Made by a program: the position numbers and the translations under genes. Positions 1 through 8,475 of a stretch of 48,784 nt of DNA are shown piece by piece (the stretch's first letter is position 1; each line of letters starts with the position of its first letter). The stretch is taken from positions 1 through 48,784 of the forward strand of contig JACSSF010000089.1 of the NCBI GenBank assembly GCA_014879375.1, read 5' to 3'. The notes beneath the pieces are model-generated. The model made no database searches, had not been told where the DNA came from, and worked only from the letters and a program-made list of their open reading frames with translations. The stretch comes from Lysobacteraceae bacterium. Lineage in GTDB: Bacteria > Pseudomonadota > Gammaproteobacteria > Xanthomonadales > Xanthomonadaceae.

Positions 1-1713
1 GCCTTTGCCGAGCGTGACTGGGTGGTGGTCGGCGACATGCGCAACCTGACCGGCGATCCGCGCCTGGACGAATCGTTGGAACAGGCTTTCCGCATCAGCT
101 TGGAGCAATCGCGCTACGTCAACGTGTTGTCAGATCTCAAGGCGCGCGAAACCTTGCAGCGGATGCAGAAGCCCGAGAACACGGCGCTGGATCGCGGTAT
201 CGCGTCCGAGATCGCGCTGCGCGACGGTGCACGCGCGGTCATCCTGCCCACCGTGTCGGAAGTAGGCGGGCGCCTGCGCGTGAGCGCGGAAGTGGTGGAC
301 CCGAACACGCAAGCCACGGTCTATTCGGAAACGGCGGATGGTCGCGGGATTGGGTCGGCGCTCGATTCGGTGGATGAGGTGACCGGCGCCTTGCGCGTGA
401 AGCTGGGCGAGGCGATGGCATCGATCCAGAGGGATTCCAAGCCGTTGCCACAGGTGACGACCGGCAACATCGATGCATTGAAGGCATATGCGCTGGGGCA
501 GCAGGCTTTTGAGACGGGGGACTACGAAAAAGCCAAGCGCCTGTTCGATACTGCCATCAGCCTGGACTCGTCGTTCGCCATGGCGTATCTGGGTGGACTT
601 AAGGCGCTGAATGCGCAAGGCCTGTTGACTGAAGGTGAGCCCTATCTGCGCAAGGCGGTTGCACTTTCTTCGCGGTTGCCGGCACGTGACAAACTCCATA
701 TCGAGGCATGGGCGACCAGGCTCGACAACCCCGAGGAGGAGCTTGAGGCCTGGCAGAAGTTCGCGGAGGTATATCCAGACCATTTTCCGGCACTGATCAA
801 CGTCGGATATGTTCTTCTGGAGGACAACCGATTCGCGGAATCGCTGCAATATGCCAAGCAGGCAATGAAAGTGCAAAATCCGAGCATGAGCCAAGTATTG
901 CAGCTGGTTGGACTGAACCAGCTGAATCTGAATCAGCCGAAAGAATCACTCAAAACCTACCAGCAGGCACAAAAACTGGGTTTGCCGGCATCGATGATCG
1001 GCATTGCAAGAAGCAATGCAGCGCTTCGCAATTTCGAACAGGCAGAACGTGACTATCAATCGGCCAATGTGCGTATGGATGATGGCGTCACGTTCGAAGA
1101 TGTCTCCATCGCGCTCGACAGGGGCGACAACAGGGCAGCACTGGATCGTGCGCGGGCCATCAGTCGATCCAAGGCTTTAAGCCGTTCCCGTAGGCAGGCG
1201 GCGATGTTCGTACATTCGGTTGCTGCCACTGCAGCGGGAGAAACGTCCGAAGCGCGTATGGCATTGAAGGAAATGTTGGGGCTCAGCTTCCCCAAGAAAG
1301 GCGGTGCCGCCGCAACCAGGGCCGAAATTTCTGAAAATTGTTATGTGGCACTGCAGGCAGGCATCTTCTTCGGGTTGACTGGAGATTTGGATTCGGCACA
1401 GGCAGTAAAAAGAGAAACGGATACTGCTTGCTTGGTTAATGGTGAATTCTTCTTGCCAGAGCTGAACAAAGCCCTTGCCGGTATCTTGGGGCTTTCACCG
1501 CTTCCCAGTCAGTTTGCGGCCAATGCGCCATATTCAGTGCAGATTGCATCCCGCTCCTGGAAAGCCAGCTCAAACAAACCTCGCAATCATCAATTAAGCA
1601 GGAACCGCGGCAGAGCCTATGGAGAGCAGGGTTGTGGCTGGTGCCAGCAACCCGCTTATGTTTATCTCCAAAGCCACGCAGAACGGTTGCCTGTCCGACA
1701 TGTAGCTCAATAG
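1..1713 (+). CDS. Putative peptide modification system cyclase, C-terminal part (5' end outside window)
   Basis: The frame is open from base 1, so the true start lies upstream. The first ~140 visible residues form an alpha/beta unit (VVGDMRNLTGDPRLDESLEQ) like the TolB-like segment that follows the sensor domain in CadC/cyclase-type proteins. The rest is a run of TPR-like helical pairs, for example around QQAFETGDYEKAKRLFDTAI. From memory this matches the Xanthomonadaceae family named 'putative peptide modification system cyclase', whose missing N-terminus would carry a nucleotide-cyclase-like domain. The neighbours, a nitrile-hydratase-leader-like precursor and a SagB-like dehydrogenase, are the usual partners and are the best support for the call. 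The last ~60 codons are richer in Arg, Gln and Cys than the TPR part and may be a lineage-specific tail. The role in peptide modification is inferred from context; no product is known to me. Confidence 0.72.
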   Translation, partial: AFAERDWVVVGDMRNLTGDPRLDESLEQAFRISLEQSRYVNVLSDLKARETLQRMQKPENTALDRGIASEIALRDGARAVILPTVSEVGGRLRVSAEVVDPNTQATVYSETADGRGIGSALDSVDEVTGALRVKLGEAMASIQRDSKPLPQVTTGNIDALKAYALGQQAFETGDYEKAKRLFDTAISLDSSFAMAYLGGLKALNAQGLLTEGEPYLRKAVALSSRLPARDKLHIEAWATRLDNPEEELEAWQKFAEVYPDHFPALINVGYVLLEDNRFAESLQYAKQAMKVQNPSMSQVLQLVGLNQLNLNQPKESLKTYQQAQKLGLPASMIGIARSNAALRNFEQAERDYQSANVRMDDGVTFEDVSIALDRGDNRAALDRARAISRSKALSRSRRQAAMFVHSVAATAAGETSEARMALKEMLGLSFPKKGGAAATRAEISENCYVALQAGIFFGLTGDLDSAQAVKRETDTACLVNGEFFLPELNKALAGILGLSPLPSQFAANAPYSVQIASRSWKASSNKPRNHQLSRNRGRAYGEQGCGWCQQPAYVYLQSHAERLPVRHVAQ

Positions 1714-1728
1714 CCGTTATAGCTGATG

Positions 1729-2106
1729 TTACTTAGCGAGTTTTCGTGCATTGGCTTCAGCAGAAAGCGCGATGGGCGACTGACTCATTCCCAAGGTCAG
1801 CCCGGCCTTGAGTTGAGATCGCGCTGCAGTGATCTGCGCTTTCGGTGCGATCCGGTCAATGTTGCAGCACATCCAAGGCGGCGCCAACACATTCGGTGGC
1901 AATGGCGGACGCTTGCCCCTGACCGGTGGCAGCTTCAACCACGCCGCCAATTCCTTCGACGGCTTGTAGCCCGCCTGGATGAACGCCGCCTGCGGGTCTT
2001 TCTTGATCAGGCGGCGGAACTCGTTGTCCGTGCTGAGCAGGTCCAGTAGCCGGTCGGCTACCTTCGGGCTGAGCGGCTCGGATTGCTTCCCCTTCATCGT
2101 TGCCAT
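1729..2106 (-). CDS. NHLP-related RiPP precursor peptide
   Basis: This is a 125-aa candidate precursor. The first ~75 residues resemble the nitrile-hydratase-alpha-like leaders of RiPP precursors (LLDLLSTDNEFRRLIKKDPQ, AAFIQAGY). They are followed by a Pro-rich linker, a Cys-Cys pair (PPWMCCNID) and a tail with the motif AARSQLKAGLTLGMSQSPIA, typical of this precursor group. I chose the ATG at 2106 because GGGGA lies just upstream; an earlier in-frame start would add 22 residues unlike a leader. The gene ends 15 bp from the stop of the cyclase gene, tail to tail, and starts 94 bp from the divergent dehydrogenase. Modification by the flanking proteins, probably at the Cys or nearby residues, is inferred. 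The mature core and its activity are unknown. Confidence 0.75.
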   Translation of the reverse strand: MATMKGKQSEPLSPKVADRLLDLLSTDNEFRRLIKKDPQAAFIQAGYKPSKELAAWLKLPPVRGKRPPLPPNVLAPPWMCCNIDRIAPKAQITAARSQLKAGLTLGMSQSPIALSAEANARKLAK

Positions 2107-2143
2107 GCGCTTTCCCCATGTGGCCCGGCGGGCCGTTGGACTG

Positions 2144-2172
2144 ACTGTAGTTATGTGAAACTGCACACGCAA
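2144..2172 (-). promoter_or_regulatory. Possible sigma70-type promoter for the precursor gene
   Basis: On the minus strand TTGCGT (2172-2167) and TACAGT (2149-2144) are 17 bp apart, a weak -35/-10 pair that would start transcription about 30 bp before the precursor ATG. It lies in the short divergent region shared with the dehydrogenase. The match is only partial, so this is a suggestion. Confidence 0.28.
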
Positions 2173-2200
2173 CCATGAAGATGCGGGTCACGCGGGGGAT

Positions 2201-3385
2201 GTGATGCAGCTGAGACGATGCGCCGTGCTCTACATCGAGCCACGTGAAACCCTGGATTTCGACCTCGGTAGCCTGTTGTCCGGCGGCGATGGCCTGTCCG
2301 CACAGCGCCGGTGGGTCGCGCTTGCCCCGCATGTAGGTGAGGAAGTGGAGGTCGATGCCGCCGCTTGCACGCTGCTCGGCGAGATCAGTGCCCATGCCTG
2401 GACCGACACGAAGGACCTGCCAGAATCCGCTCGCCCTGTCTGGCGCCGCTTGCTCAAGCAGGGATTGTTGATCGGCAAGGGCCCCACGCATGCCCACTGG
2501 CGCGCGCGTGACGAGCACGTACGCAGCCTGCATTGGCATCCGCTGGGCGCCACCTTGCAGGCGTTCACCCGCTGGCAGGACAACGATGCGGTGCAGGCGA
2601 TGAAGGACGTCGGCGCGGAGACCGTGCCCGAGATGCGTCAGGTGCTGGGGGCGCCTCCATCCGAGGCTTATGTCGATGGTGATGACGAAGCCGGCATCGA
2701 CCTGCCTTGGGCGCAGGGCAACGGTTTCGACGACCTGTTGCTGTCGCGGGTCACGTGCCGGAACTTCGATGCCGCGCGTCCGTTGCCGTTCACCATGTTC
2801 TCGCAGTTGATGCAGCGCGTGTTCGCCGCGCAGGACAAGATCGAGGGCGCGCCCGATACCACCTTCCTCAAGAAGACCAGCCCATCCGGTGGCGGCCTGC
2901 ATCCGGTCGAGGCGTATTGCCTGTTGCAACACGTCGAGGGCATTGCGCCCGGCCTGTATCACTACGATTGCGTGCGCCATCGCTTGGCACCGCTGCCCGA
3001 TCCCGCCATGCCGCTGGACGAATTGGCCAGCGTGGGCGTGGCGTACCAGCATTGGTTCTCCAATGCGCATGCCATGGTGATGCTGGTGCCGCGCTTTGAC
3101 CGCACGTTCTGGAAATACCGGCAGCACATGAAGGGCTACCGCGTGATCGCGCTGGAAAGCGGGCACCTGTCGCAGACGCTTTACCTGGCGGCGACCGAGG
3201 CCGGCCTTGGCGCGTTCATCACCGCGGCGGTCAACGAAAAGCCGTTGGAGGAAGCTTTCGGTCTGCAACCGATGTCACAGGGCGTGATGGCGATTTGCGG
3301 CTTCGGTTGGCGCGGCGAGGTGATGGACACCACCGAGCTCGACCCGCAGAACCGCATCTGGCAGCCGGCCGATGCGGATGCCTAG
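2201..3385 (+). CDS. Putative peptide maturation dehydrogenase, SagB/nitroreductase type
   Basis: This 394-aa protein has an N-terminal domain of ~165 residues, then a nitroreductase-fold SagB-like domain from about residue 175. The key motif SPSGGGLHPVEAYCLLQHVE corresponds to the FMN-binding stretch of SagB/ThcOx proteins, and LESGHLSQTLYLAATEAGLG is the second typical block. Such enzymes oxidise azolines to azoles in thiazole/oxazole peptides; here the family name is 'putative peptide maturation dehydrogenase' and the reaction is unproven. The start is GTG at 2201 or ATG at 2204: an upstream ATG frame stops at 2200-2202, and CGGGGG precedes. It is divergent from the precursor and ends by sharing a CTAG with the stop of the antiporter gene on the other strand. 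Confidence 0.8.
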   Translation: MMQLRRCAVLYIEPRETLDFDLGSLLSGGDGLSAQRRWVALAPHVGEEVEVDAAACTLLGEISAHAWTDTKDLPESARPVWRRLLKQGLLIGKGPTHAHWRARDEHVRSLHWHPLGATLQAFTRWQDNDAVQAMKDVGAETVPEMRQVLGAPPSEAYVDGDDEAGIDLPWAQGNGFDDLLLSRVTCRNFDAARPLPFTMFSQLMQRVFAAQDKIEGAPDTTFLKKTSPSGGGLHPVEAYCLLQHVEGIAPGLYHYDCVRHRLAPLPDPAMPLDELASVGVAYQHWFSNAHAMVMLVPRFDRTFWKYRQHMKGYRVIALESGHLSQTLYLAATEAGLGAFITAAVNEKPLEEAFGLQPMSQGVMAICGFGWRGEVMDTTELDPQNRIWQPADADA

Positions 3386-5127
3386 TTCTGCGGCTTGCCG
3401 CCGCTGATCAGGCGCTCGCCCAGGCTGACCAGCTCCAGCCCCACTTGCGCGACGCGCTCGTCCTTCATCGCGCGCACGATCAGCGTGGCCGGTCCGAGGC
3501 CGAGGCGGTCGCCGATCTGCGGTTGTTCGTCGAAGCGTTCATCAAACAATTGCGCGGCAGTTTGCTCGGCGTAACGCTTGGGTAATTGCAGGCCGTAGAA
3601 CTGCGCCAGCTCCCCCAGCGCGACGTTGCCCGGCAAGACGAAGCTGCCGAAGTTGCCCTGCTCGGGACCTTTGCCATCGTGCCCGACGAACAGCCAGTCC
3701 AGTCGCCGCGCGGAGTTGGGCGGGGCCAGCATGTAGGCGTAGTCCTCGGGTTTCAGTGCGCCGGCTTCTTCTGCGGTCAGCACCTTGCCGTCGCGCACGG
3801 CCATCATCAGGCGGGTGTTGAGTGGCCAGGTCTTGGCATCCAGCGCCTTGCTGCCGACGGGCACGCGATAGCCGAGCAGGTCGTAATCCAGCGTGCCGGG
3901 CAGGTCCAGTTGCACGCGGCGGGTATCGGGATCGCTGCGCGGCACCGCGACACCGAACAATTTCGCGGCGCGCGTGAGCGTCCAGCCCTGCACCAGCAGC
4001 GAGGTCAGCACCACGACGAACGCCACGTTGAAGTACAGCCAAGCGTTGGGCAGCCGGGCAAGCAGCGGAATGGAGGCAAGGAAGATACCGACCGCGCCGC
4101 GCAACCCGACCCAGGCGATGAAACCGATCTCGCCCGCGCGATAGCGGAAAGGCAGCAGGCAGGCGGCGACCGTGACCGGGCGGGCGACGAACATCAGGAA
4201 CGCCGCCACGCCGAGCGCCGGCCACAGCACTTCCAGCAGGCGGCTGGGCGTGGCCAGCAAGCCGAGCAGCAGGAACATCATCAGCTGCGCGAACCAAGTG
4301 GCGGCATCCTGCACCGACATCATCTCGTGGCGGGCGCGTACCGGGCGGTTGGCGATGACGATGCCGGCCAGGTACACGGCGAGGTAACCGCTGCCGCCCA
4401 GGTAGTTGGTCAGTGCGAATATCGACACGGCGCCAGCCATCGCCAGCCACGGGTGCAGGCCCGAGGGCAGGCTGAAGCGGTTGAGCGCCCAGACCAGCGC
4501 CCGGCCGCCCGCGTAGCCGAGCGAGACACCGGCGACGATCGCCCAGACGACCTGCACGACCATCATCGTCACCGTCGGTGCATTGCCGGCCAGCCAGCCG
4601 GTCAATGCGATGGTGAGGAACACGGCCACCGGATCGTTGGCGCCGGATTCGAGTTCCAGCGTGCTGCCGGTGCGGCGCTCCAGGCGCAGGCCACCCGCGC
4701 GCAGCAGGAAGAACACCGCGGCCGCATCGGTGGATGCGACCACCGTGCCCAGCAGCATCGCGCGCAGCGGCTGCAGCCCCAGCAGGTAATGCGCGGCCAC
4801 GGCGGTGAGCGTGGCAGTGGCGACCACGCCAACCGTCGCCAGCAGCAGGGAGGGCGCGACGCTGCCCTTCACCTGCGATGCGCGTGTCTGCAGGCCACCG
4901 TCGAACAGGATCAGCGCCAGTGCAAGCGAGCCGACCAGATAGGTGAATTGCGTGTCGTCATAGCGGATGCCGCCGATGCCATCCACGCCAAGCAGCAGGC
5001 CGAGCACCAGGAACACCAGCAACAGGGGCGCGCCGAACCGCCTTGCCAGCAGCGACGAGGCGATGCCGGCCAGCACCATGATGGCGCCGCCGAGCAGTCT
5101 CAAGTCGATGGCGTGCAGTATTTCCAA
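3382..5127 (-). CDS. cvrA: Potassium/proton antiporter of the CvrA/NhaP2 type
   Basis: The 581-aa product matches the length of E. coli CvrA/NhaP2 (578 aa). Residues 1-390 form about 12 membrane helices of the monovalent cation:proton antiporter-1 family, including LALALILFDGGLQTR, TVVASTDAAAVFFLLRAGGL and LELESGANDPVAVFLTIAL, which hold the transport Asp residues. Residues ~400-480 fit an RCK-C domain, and the C-terminus (LPKRYAEQTAAQLFDERF onward) fits a CorC/HlyC-type domain. It should exchange K+ for H+ across the inner membrane and help with potassium and volume control. It stands alone, convergent with the RiPP dehydrogenase and sharing stop-codon bases with it. Confidence 0.9.
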   Translation of the reverse strand: MEILHAIDLRLLGGAIMVLAGIASSLLARRFGAPLLLVFLVLGLLLGVDGIGGIRYDDTQFTYLVGSLALALILFDGGLQTRASQVKGSVAPSLLLATVGVVATATLTAVAAHYLLGLQPLRAMLLGTVVASTDAAAVFFLLRAGGLRLERRTGSTLELESGANDPVAVFLTIALTGWLAGNAPTVTMMVVQVVWAIVAGVSLGYAGGRALVWALNRFSLPSGLHPWLAMAGAVSIFALTNYLGGSGYLAVYLAGIVIANRPVRARHEMMSVQDAATWFAQLMMFLLLGLLATPSRLLEVLWPALGVAAFLMFVARPVTVAACLLPFRYRAGEIGFIAWVGLRGAVGIFLASIPLLARLPNAWLYFNVAFVVVLTSLLVQGWTLTRAAKLFGVAVPRSDPDTRRVQLDLPGTLDYDLLGYRVPVGSKALDAKTWPLNTRLMMAVRDGKVLTAEEAGALKPEDYAYMLAPPNSARRLDWLFVGHDGKGPEQGNFGSFVLPGNVALGELAQFYGLQLPKRYAEQTAAQLFDERFDEQPQIGDRLGLGPATLIVRAMKDERVAQVGLELVSLGERLISGGKPQN

Positions 5128-5238
5128 GAGAGCCTGGGCATTCGGGGGATGAATGCAGTCTAGCGGGTGGCCATGGAAAGTTTGCCGTCGGATGCAATGA
5201 ATGCAGCGATCAGAGCACCGACACGCTGAGGATTTTCT

Positions 5239-5862
5239 TCAGGCAGCGATGGCGGATGCCGGTGTGTGAGCTTCCAGCGTGCGATAGCCGATGGCTTCGG
5301 CAAGGTGCGGGGTATCGATGTCCCGGCTGTCGGCCAGGTCCGCGATGCTGCGTGCCACCCGCAGGATGCGATGCACGCCGCGCGCCGAGAGTTGCAGGCG
5401 GGTGATCGCCTGCTCCAACAGATGTTGGTCCGACGTTGCAAGGCGGCAATCGCGGGTGAGTTCGCTTTGCCCGAGCAGCGCATTGGGGTTGCCTGCGCGG
5501 ACGAGTTGGCGTTCGCGTGCAGCCACCACGCGCTGGCGGACATGGGCGCTGGATTCACCTGGCGGCGCGTCGGCGGCCAGCAGGCCCGGCGGCAGCCGCT
5601 GCATCGTCAATTGCAGGTCGATGCGGTCGATCAACGGCCCCGAGATGCGGCTGCGGTATCGCGCGATCACATCCGGGCTGCAGCGGCATCGCCCCGAGGC
5701 ATCTCCCGCCCAGCCACACGGGCACGGGTTCATCGCCGCGACCAACTGGAAGCGCGCGGGGAAATCGCATTGTCGCGCTGCCCGTGACACGGTGACGGTG
5801 CCGGATTCCAGCGGCTGGCGCAGCACTTCCAGTGCGGTACGACTCCATTCCGGTTGGAAGGT
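5239..5862 (-). pseudogene. comM: comM, C-terminal fragment cut off by the island
   Basis: Read from about 5862 downward the frame gives TFQPEWSRTALEVLRQPLES, FQLVAAMNPCPCGWAGD, the four-Cys CPCG...CRC element, and the Mg-chelatase C-terminal helical domain ending LEAHTPASAIAA. This is the second part of a YifB/ComM helicase beginning just after the Walker B motif. It holds the sensor-1 Asn (MNPCPCG) and the Arg-finger region but no P-loop. The N-terminal part lies at 32113-33033, about 26 kb away on the same strand. Upstream of TFQ the frame meets a TAG after a few codons inside the island, so a full protein cannot be made. ComM is a branch-migration helicase that promotes integration of transforming DNA; this copy should be inactive. 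Confidence 0.92.
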
Positions 5863-5870
5863 TCTAGAGA
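5858..5870 (+). repeat. Left terminal inverted repeat of the comM island
   Basis: AAGGTTCTAGAGA reads inward from the comM C-terminal junction. It matches 12 of 13 bases with AAGTTTCTAGAGA reading inward from the other comM junction at 32122-32110. The outer AAG overlaps comM sequence, so the exact end is uncertain by a few bases. Confidence 0.75.
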
Positions 5871-5883
5871 TCTAGCTTACGGG

Positions 5884-6402
5884 TTGAGTGACGACACGCT
5901 GCAAGCGCGTCACGGGTTCAGCTTCAAGCGCTTTGGTCTTGGATCCGGACCGAGCCATTCCTCTTCTGGTAGTGGTAGAGACATAAGTGATATCTCCTCT
6001 GCCACCAGACCGCAAGTGGTCACGGAATACGCCAGGGTGGCGCTCCTTGTGGCGGCTGCGGGCATCTTGCCAACAGCCGCAGGCTTCATCCTCGGCCTGG
6101 CCACCATTTACGAGCCGGTTTTGGCCGTTGGATTGGGCGTGCTTCTGGCCGGGACGATCTTCACGGCTGGCGTGCACGAGTACCGGTCAAGCACGCTTGG
6201 CAATGAGCAAAGCCAGCAATCGCCCGTCCATGTCTTGGCAGGAATGCTGTTCGTCCTGAGTGGACTACTGGGTTACGGAACTGCATTGGCTTACGCCGCC
6301 GACTTCGGCTTGCAACTAGACGCCATAACCATAGGAGTAGCCACTTCCGCCTTAGCTTGCATGGTTGTTAGTCGAAAACAAGTAGTGAGAGGAGGAGCCT
6401 GA
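5884..6402 (+). CDS. Small membrane protein at the left island end, unknown function
   Basis: I do not recognise this gene. The frame is open across the island end into comM, so its start must lie inside: TTG at 5884 or GTG at 6016 are candidates, neither with a good ribosome binding site. The core has about four hydrophobic segments in two pairs: VALLVAAAGILPTAAGFILG with VLAVGLGVLLAGTIFTAG, then VLAGMLFVLSGLLGYGTALA with ITIGVATSALACMVVS. The Ser/Gly-rich N-terminal stretch before them looks disordered. One base separates its stop from the next gene, so the two are probably co-transcribed and translationally linked. The layout, a small multi-helix membrane protein paired with a soluble acidic protein, would suit an effector/partner pair, but that is speculation. 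Confidence 0.5.
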   Translation: MSDDTLQARHGFSFKRFGLGSGPSHSSSGSGRDISDISSATRPQVVTEYARVALLVAAAGILPTAAGFILGLATIYEPVLAVGLGVLLAGTIFTAGVHEYRSSTLGNEQSQQSPVHVLAGMLFVLSGLLGYGTALAYAADFGLQLDAITIGVATSALACMVVSRKQVVRGGA

Positions 6403-6403
6403 A

Positions 6404-6892
6404 ATGGGGACGTCAGAACTCGCCACCGGTGTTACAAGAGCTGAAACGGCAAAAAGACAGACACCACTGAGTGACAGTGAGCTCGTGCTCACGATAGATG
6501 GACATACGTACAACGATGGATTCTGCAGAGAATTCGTTATAAACGTCGCCAAAGAAGCACTTGAAGTGCTGCAGGATTTCACTACATGTTCTATCGAACT
6601 CAATGTCTATTCTGCGCCATGGGAGGAAGAAGATGCTCCTCAAGGGCAGGTAACATTGCGTCTATTGAAAGAAGGAAAGAGCGCGGAGCTCGGACTCGTT
6701 TTCGGCGCGCCAGAAGAAGCGCGTGGATTGCCGTACAGGAGAGGATTTGATTGTGAGTCGTTCAAGTTAAGCCCAATGAACCCGCATTCTTGCGGCATAT
6801 TTTTGGGGTCGTTCGATGAATGCTGGTCGCTGGTATGCCGCCTTGTCTCAGGCTTGCATGCAAGGCAAGTCTTTCTTTCATTTGGGGCCTAA
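6404..6892 (+). CDS. Hypothetical acidic protein paired with the membrane protein
   Basis: The 162-aa product has no motif I recognise. It begins one base after the stop of the membrane-protein gene, and a strong GGAGGAG stands before its ATG. Visible features are a beta-rich pattern in the middle (QGQVTLRLLKEGKSAELGLV), several Cys residues and acidic patches (PWEEEDAP), and no signal peptide or membrane helix. It is therefore a soluble cytoplasmic protein. Its last 15 bases overlap the 3' end of the convergent gene at 6878-7774. The base composition is less GC-rich than the flanking chromosome, as expected for island cargo. Confidence 0.6.
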   Translation: MGTSELATGVTRAETAKRQTPLSDSELVLTIDGHTYNDGFCREFVINVAKEALEVLQDFTTCSIELNVYSAPWEEEDAPQGQVTLRLLKEGKSAELGLVFGAPEEARGLPYRRGFDCESFKLSPMNPHSCGIFLGSFDECWSLVCRLVSGLHARQVFLSFGA

Positions 6893-7774
6893 CTTCACAT
6901 GCCCCGGTTCAACCCAGATGTGATTTACAGAAGCGGGTTCAATCACCAAGGCAGTGTTCGGACCATTTGGAGCGAATGCTGCAAGCACATAGAGTGTTGC
7001 TGCAGATTTTGACTCAAGCAGATCGCATACCGTGAGTGGCAACTCCTCTCCCGCGAGTTGTCTTTGGATGTAGCAGTTGAGATAGCGTCCGGATCGATCT
7101 TTTACTCCGAACAAGACTTTGTACCCGGATGTCTTTTCTTCAACTTTCTCAACGTGAAACCAGTAGATGTATCTGTTTCTAGGAACATTTCCGTCATGGA
7201 GAAAGTTTGAAACGCATCTAAAAACAGTCGCATAGGTATTTCCAGGGCATCCCGAGATCTTAAGCTCATGGTCTCTTAGAGATTGCGGATCAGCGTGCCA
7301 AACTGTTGCGATGCTCCGCAGATTATTGACGCTTGTTCCGCTTCTTGAATGTCCTGTTCTCTTGATTCGCTTATGGGATTCGTTGGAAGTTTCAAGAAAA
7401 GCGTGATTGTCGATGGATTTCCTGATGCTCGGCTTATCAGACGTCTCGATAAACTTTGTAGGGGCTTTTGCCCGAATGGGGTGTGCGTTGGCCCTTGGCT
7501 CATCTTCAGAGGTGTTTGAAGTCTCTTCTCTTGGTGCGAAAGGGCAAGATTCGTCATGGTGGCTCGATGCTCGAAAGTATGCTCGAGGTGAGAGCTTCCT
7601 GCCGGGCTTGGTTGGAAGAGGGAATACAGGTTTCATGGCAACGCTACACTTCTTGCATACGAATTGGCTTCTCTCAGCCTCTTCAACGAAACCGTTCTTC
7701 TCTATCCAAAGTATGTTTACAGGCTGTCGCTCTTTTGAACTAAGTGGTCCACTCACGCAGATCGCATCAAGCAT
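6878..7774 (-). CDS. Hypothetical protein with an N-terminal zinc-binding, CoiA-like motif
   Basis: I place the start at the ATG at 7774, preceded by GGGAGGG; the product has 298 aa. Residues ~35-85 carry CKKC, then about 30 residues later YFRASSHHDESCPF, a Cys2/His/Cys pattern reminiscent of the N-terminal zinc element of CoiA-like proteins. I see no nuclease motif after it. A polar, low-complexity linker (residues ~85-165) leads to a folded C-terminal domain containing NRYIYWFHVEKVEEKTSGYK and LFGVKDRSGRYLNCYIQRQL. The function is unknown. It is convergent with the pair at 5884-6892, and an IS3-type remnant lies just upstream, which suggests earlier rearrangement. CoiA-likeness is a weak resemblance only. 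Confidence 0.55.
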   Translation of the reverse strand: MLDAICVSGPLSSKERQPVNILWIEKNGFVEEAERSQFVCKKCSVAMKPVFPLPTKPGRKLSPRAYFRASSHHDESCPFAPREETSNTSEDEPRANAHPIRAKAPTKFIETSDKPSIRKSIDNHAFLETSNESHKRIKRTGHSRSGTSVNNLRSIATVWHADPQSLRDHELKISGCPGNTYATVFRCVSNFLHDGNVPRNRYIYWFHVEKVEEKTSGYKVLFGVKDRSGRYLNCYIQRQLAGEELPLTVCDLLESKSAATLYVLAAFAPNGPNTALVIEPASVNHIWVEPGHVKLGPK

Positions 7775-7837
7775 GGAATCCCTCCCGTCGTAGTAACGAT
7801 GTCCGGCAAGCTGTGAGGATGATAAAAGGCTTGGTGG

Positions 7838-7923
7838 GGCCAACGCAGCTCAGCGACCGCCATACCGGCGTCCGCCTGCTTGATGAACCCGATGATCTGC
7901 TCGGTGGTAAATCGACTCTACAT
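7838..7923 (-). pseudogene. IS3-family transposase OrfA remnant
   Basis: On the minus strand from 7923 the frame reads M, stop, then SRFTTEQIIGFIKQADAGMA, VAELRWPHQAF. This is the conserved N-terminal helix of IS3/IS407-type OrfA proteins. A stop is the second codon, similarity fades after ~30 residues, and no OrfB is present, so this is a dead fragment. Confidence 0.75.
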
Positions 7924-7981
7924 GTCCGTCCTATTGGGTTACGGACTTAAAGTTTCACGTGGTAAGGCTCAGTGGGGAAGG

Positions 7982-8152
7982 TCAGTCATCATCCGTGGCA
8001 GGTTGCTGCAAATGGGAGTTGATCTGTGCAGGCATCCGGAAGTCCTCGGCACTGAGAGCACGGTTAGTGAAAGGGAGCCCCATATTTTCCAGCTCCTCGA
8101 AGTCTTCGGGAGTCGAGTCCTTTATCAGTTCAGTAAGGGTAGGAATTTTCAT
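7982..8152 (-). CDS. Small hypothetical protein (56 aa)
   Basis: From the ATG at 8152 the product starts MKIPTLTELIKDSTPEDFEE and is acidic, with a plausible helix followed by a loop. No clear ribosome binding site precedes the ATG, and a TTG four codons upstream is an alternative. It resembles the kind of small acidic protein found among island cargo, but I do not recognise a family. It lies between the insertion-sequence remnant and a stretch with no gene. Confidence 0.35.
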   Translation of the reverse strand: MKIPTLTELIKDSTPEDFEELENMGLPFTNRALSAEDFRMPAQINSHLQQPATDDD

Positions 8153-8475
8153 CAAGCGAACCAACTTAAGCTTTCATGAGATCCTGCGTAACACTAACGC
8201 GAGTGGAGGGTTTATTCCACGCGTGGAGACCCATGTGGCCTCAAAAAAGGCGACACGGTTAGGTGAGCAGGTAGAGAGCCGTGCGCTAATCAGCAGCTCC
8301 CGACCTAGACCGACAAAATCCTCTAAATCATTGATTTCCAAGTCTTATCGAATCTTGATAATTGGTGATAAGTCGTGACCGATGGAGACCCTGGGCAGTC
8401 ATTCATGCTGCATCGAAGCTCACAGTTGGAACCTAGAGATTGATAATGTGGACATGAGGGTACCGAGGAGTAGTA
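8153..8475. other. Gene-free stretch within the island
   Basis: About 320 bp without a convincing gene on either strand. The open frames here have poor starts and mixed composition. The part near 8320-8370 is AT-rich and could hold the promoter of the small plus-strand gene at 8476. Confidence 0.4.

Noticed and set aside
1856..3268. Long minus-strand frame of 470 codons
   Set aside because: Mirror frame of the dehydrogenase; composition is His/Arg/Gln-rich as expected of antisense to GC-rich genes, with no recognisable sequence.
3586..5163. 525-codon plus-strand frame
   Set aside because: Antisense to the antiporter; His/Gln/Arg-rich with no domain.
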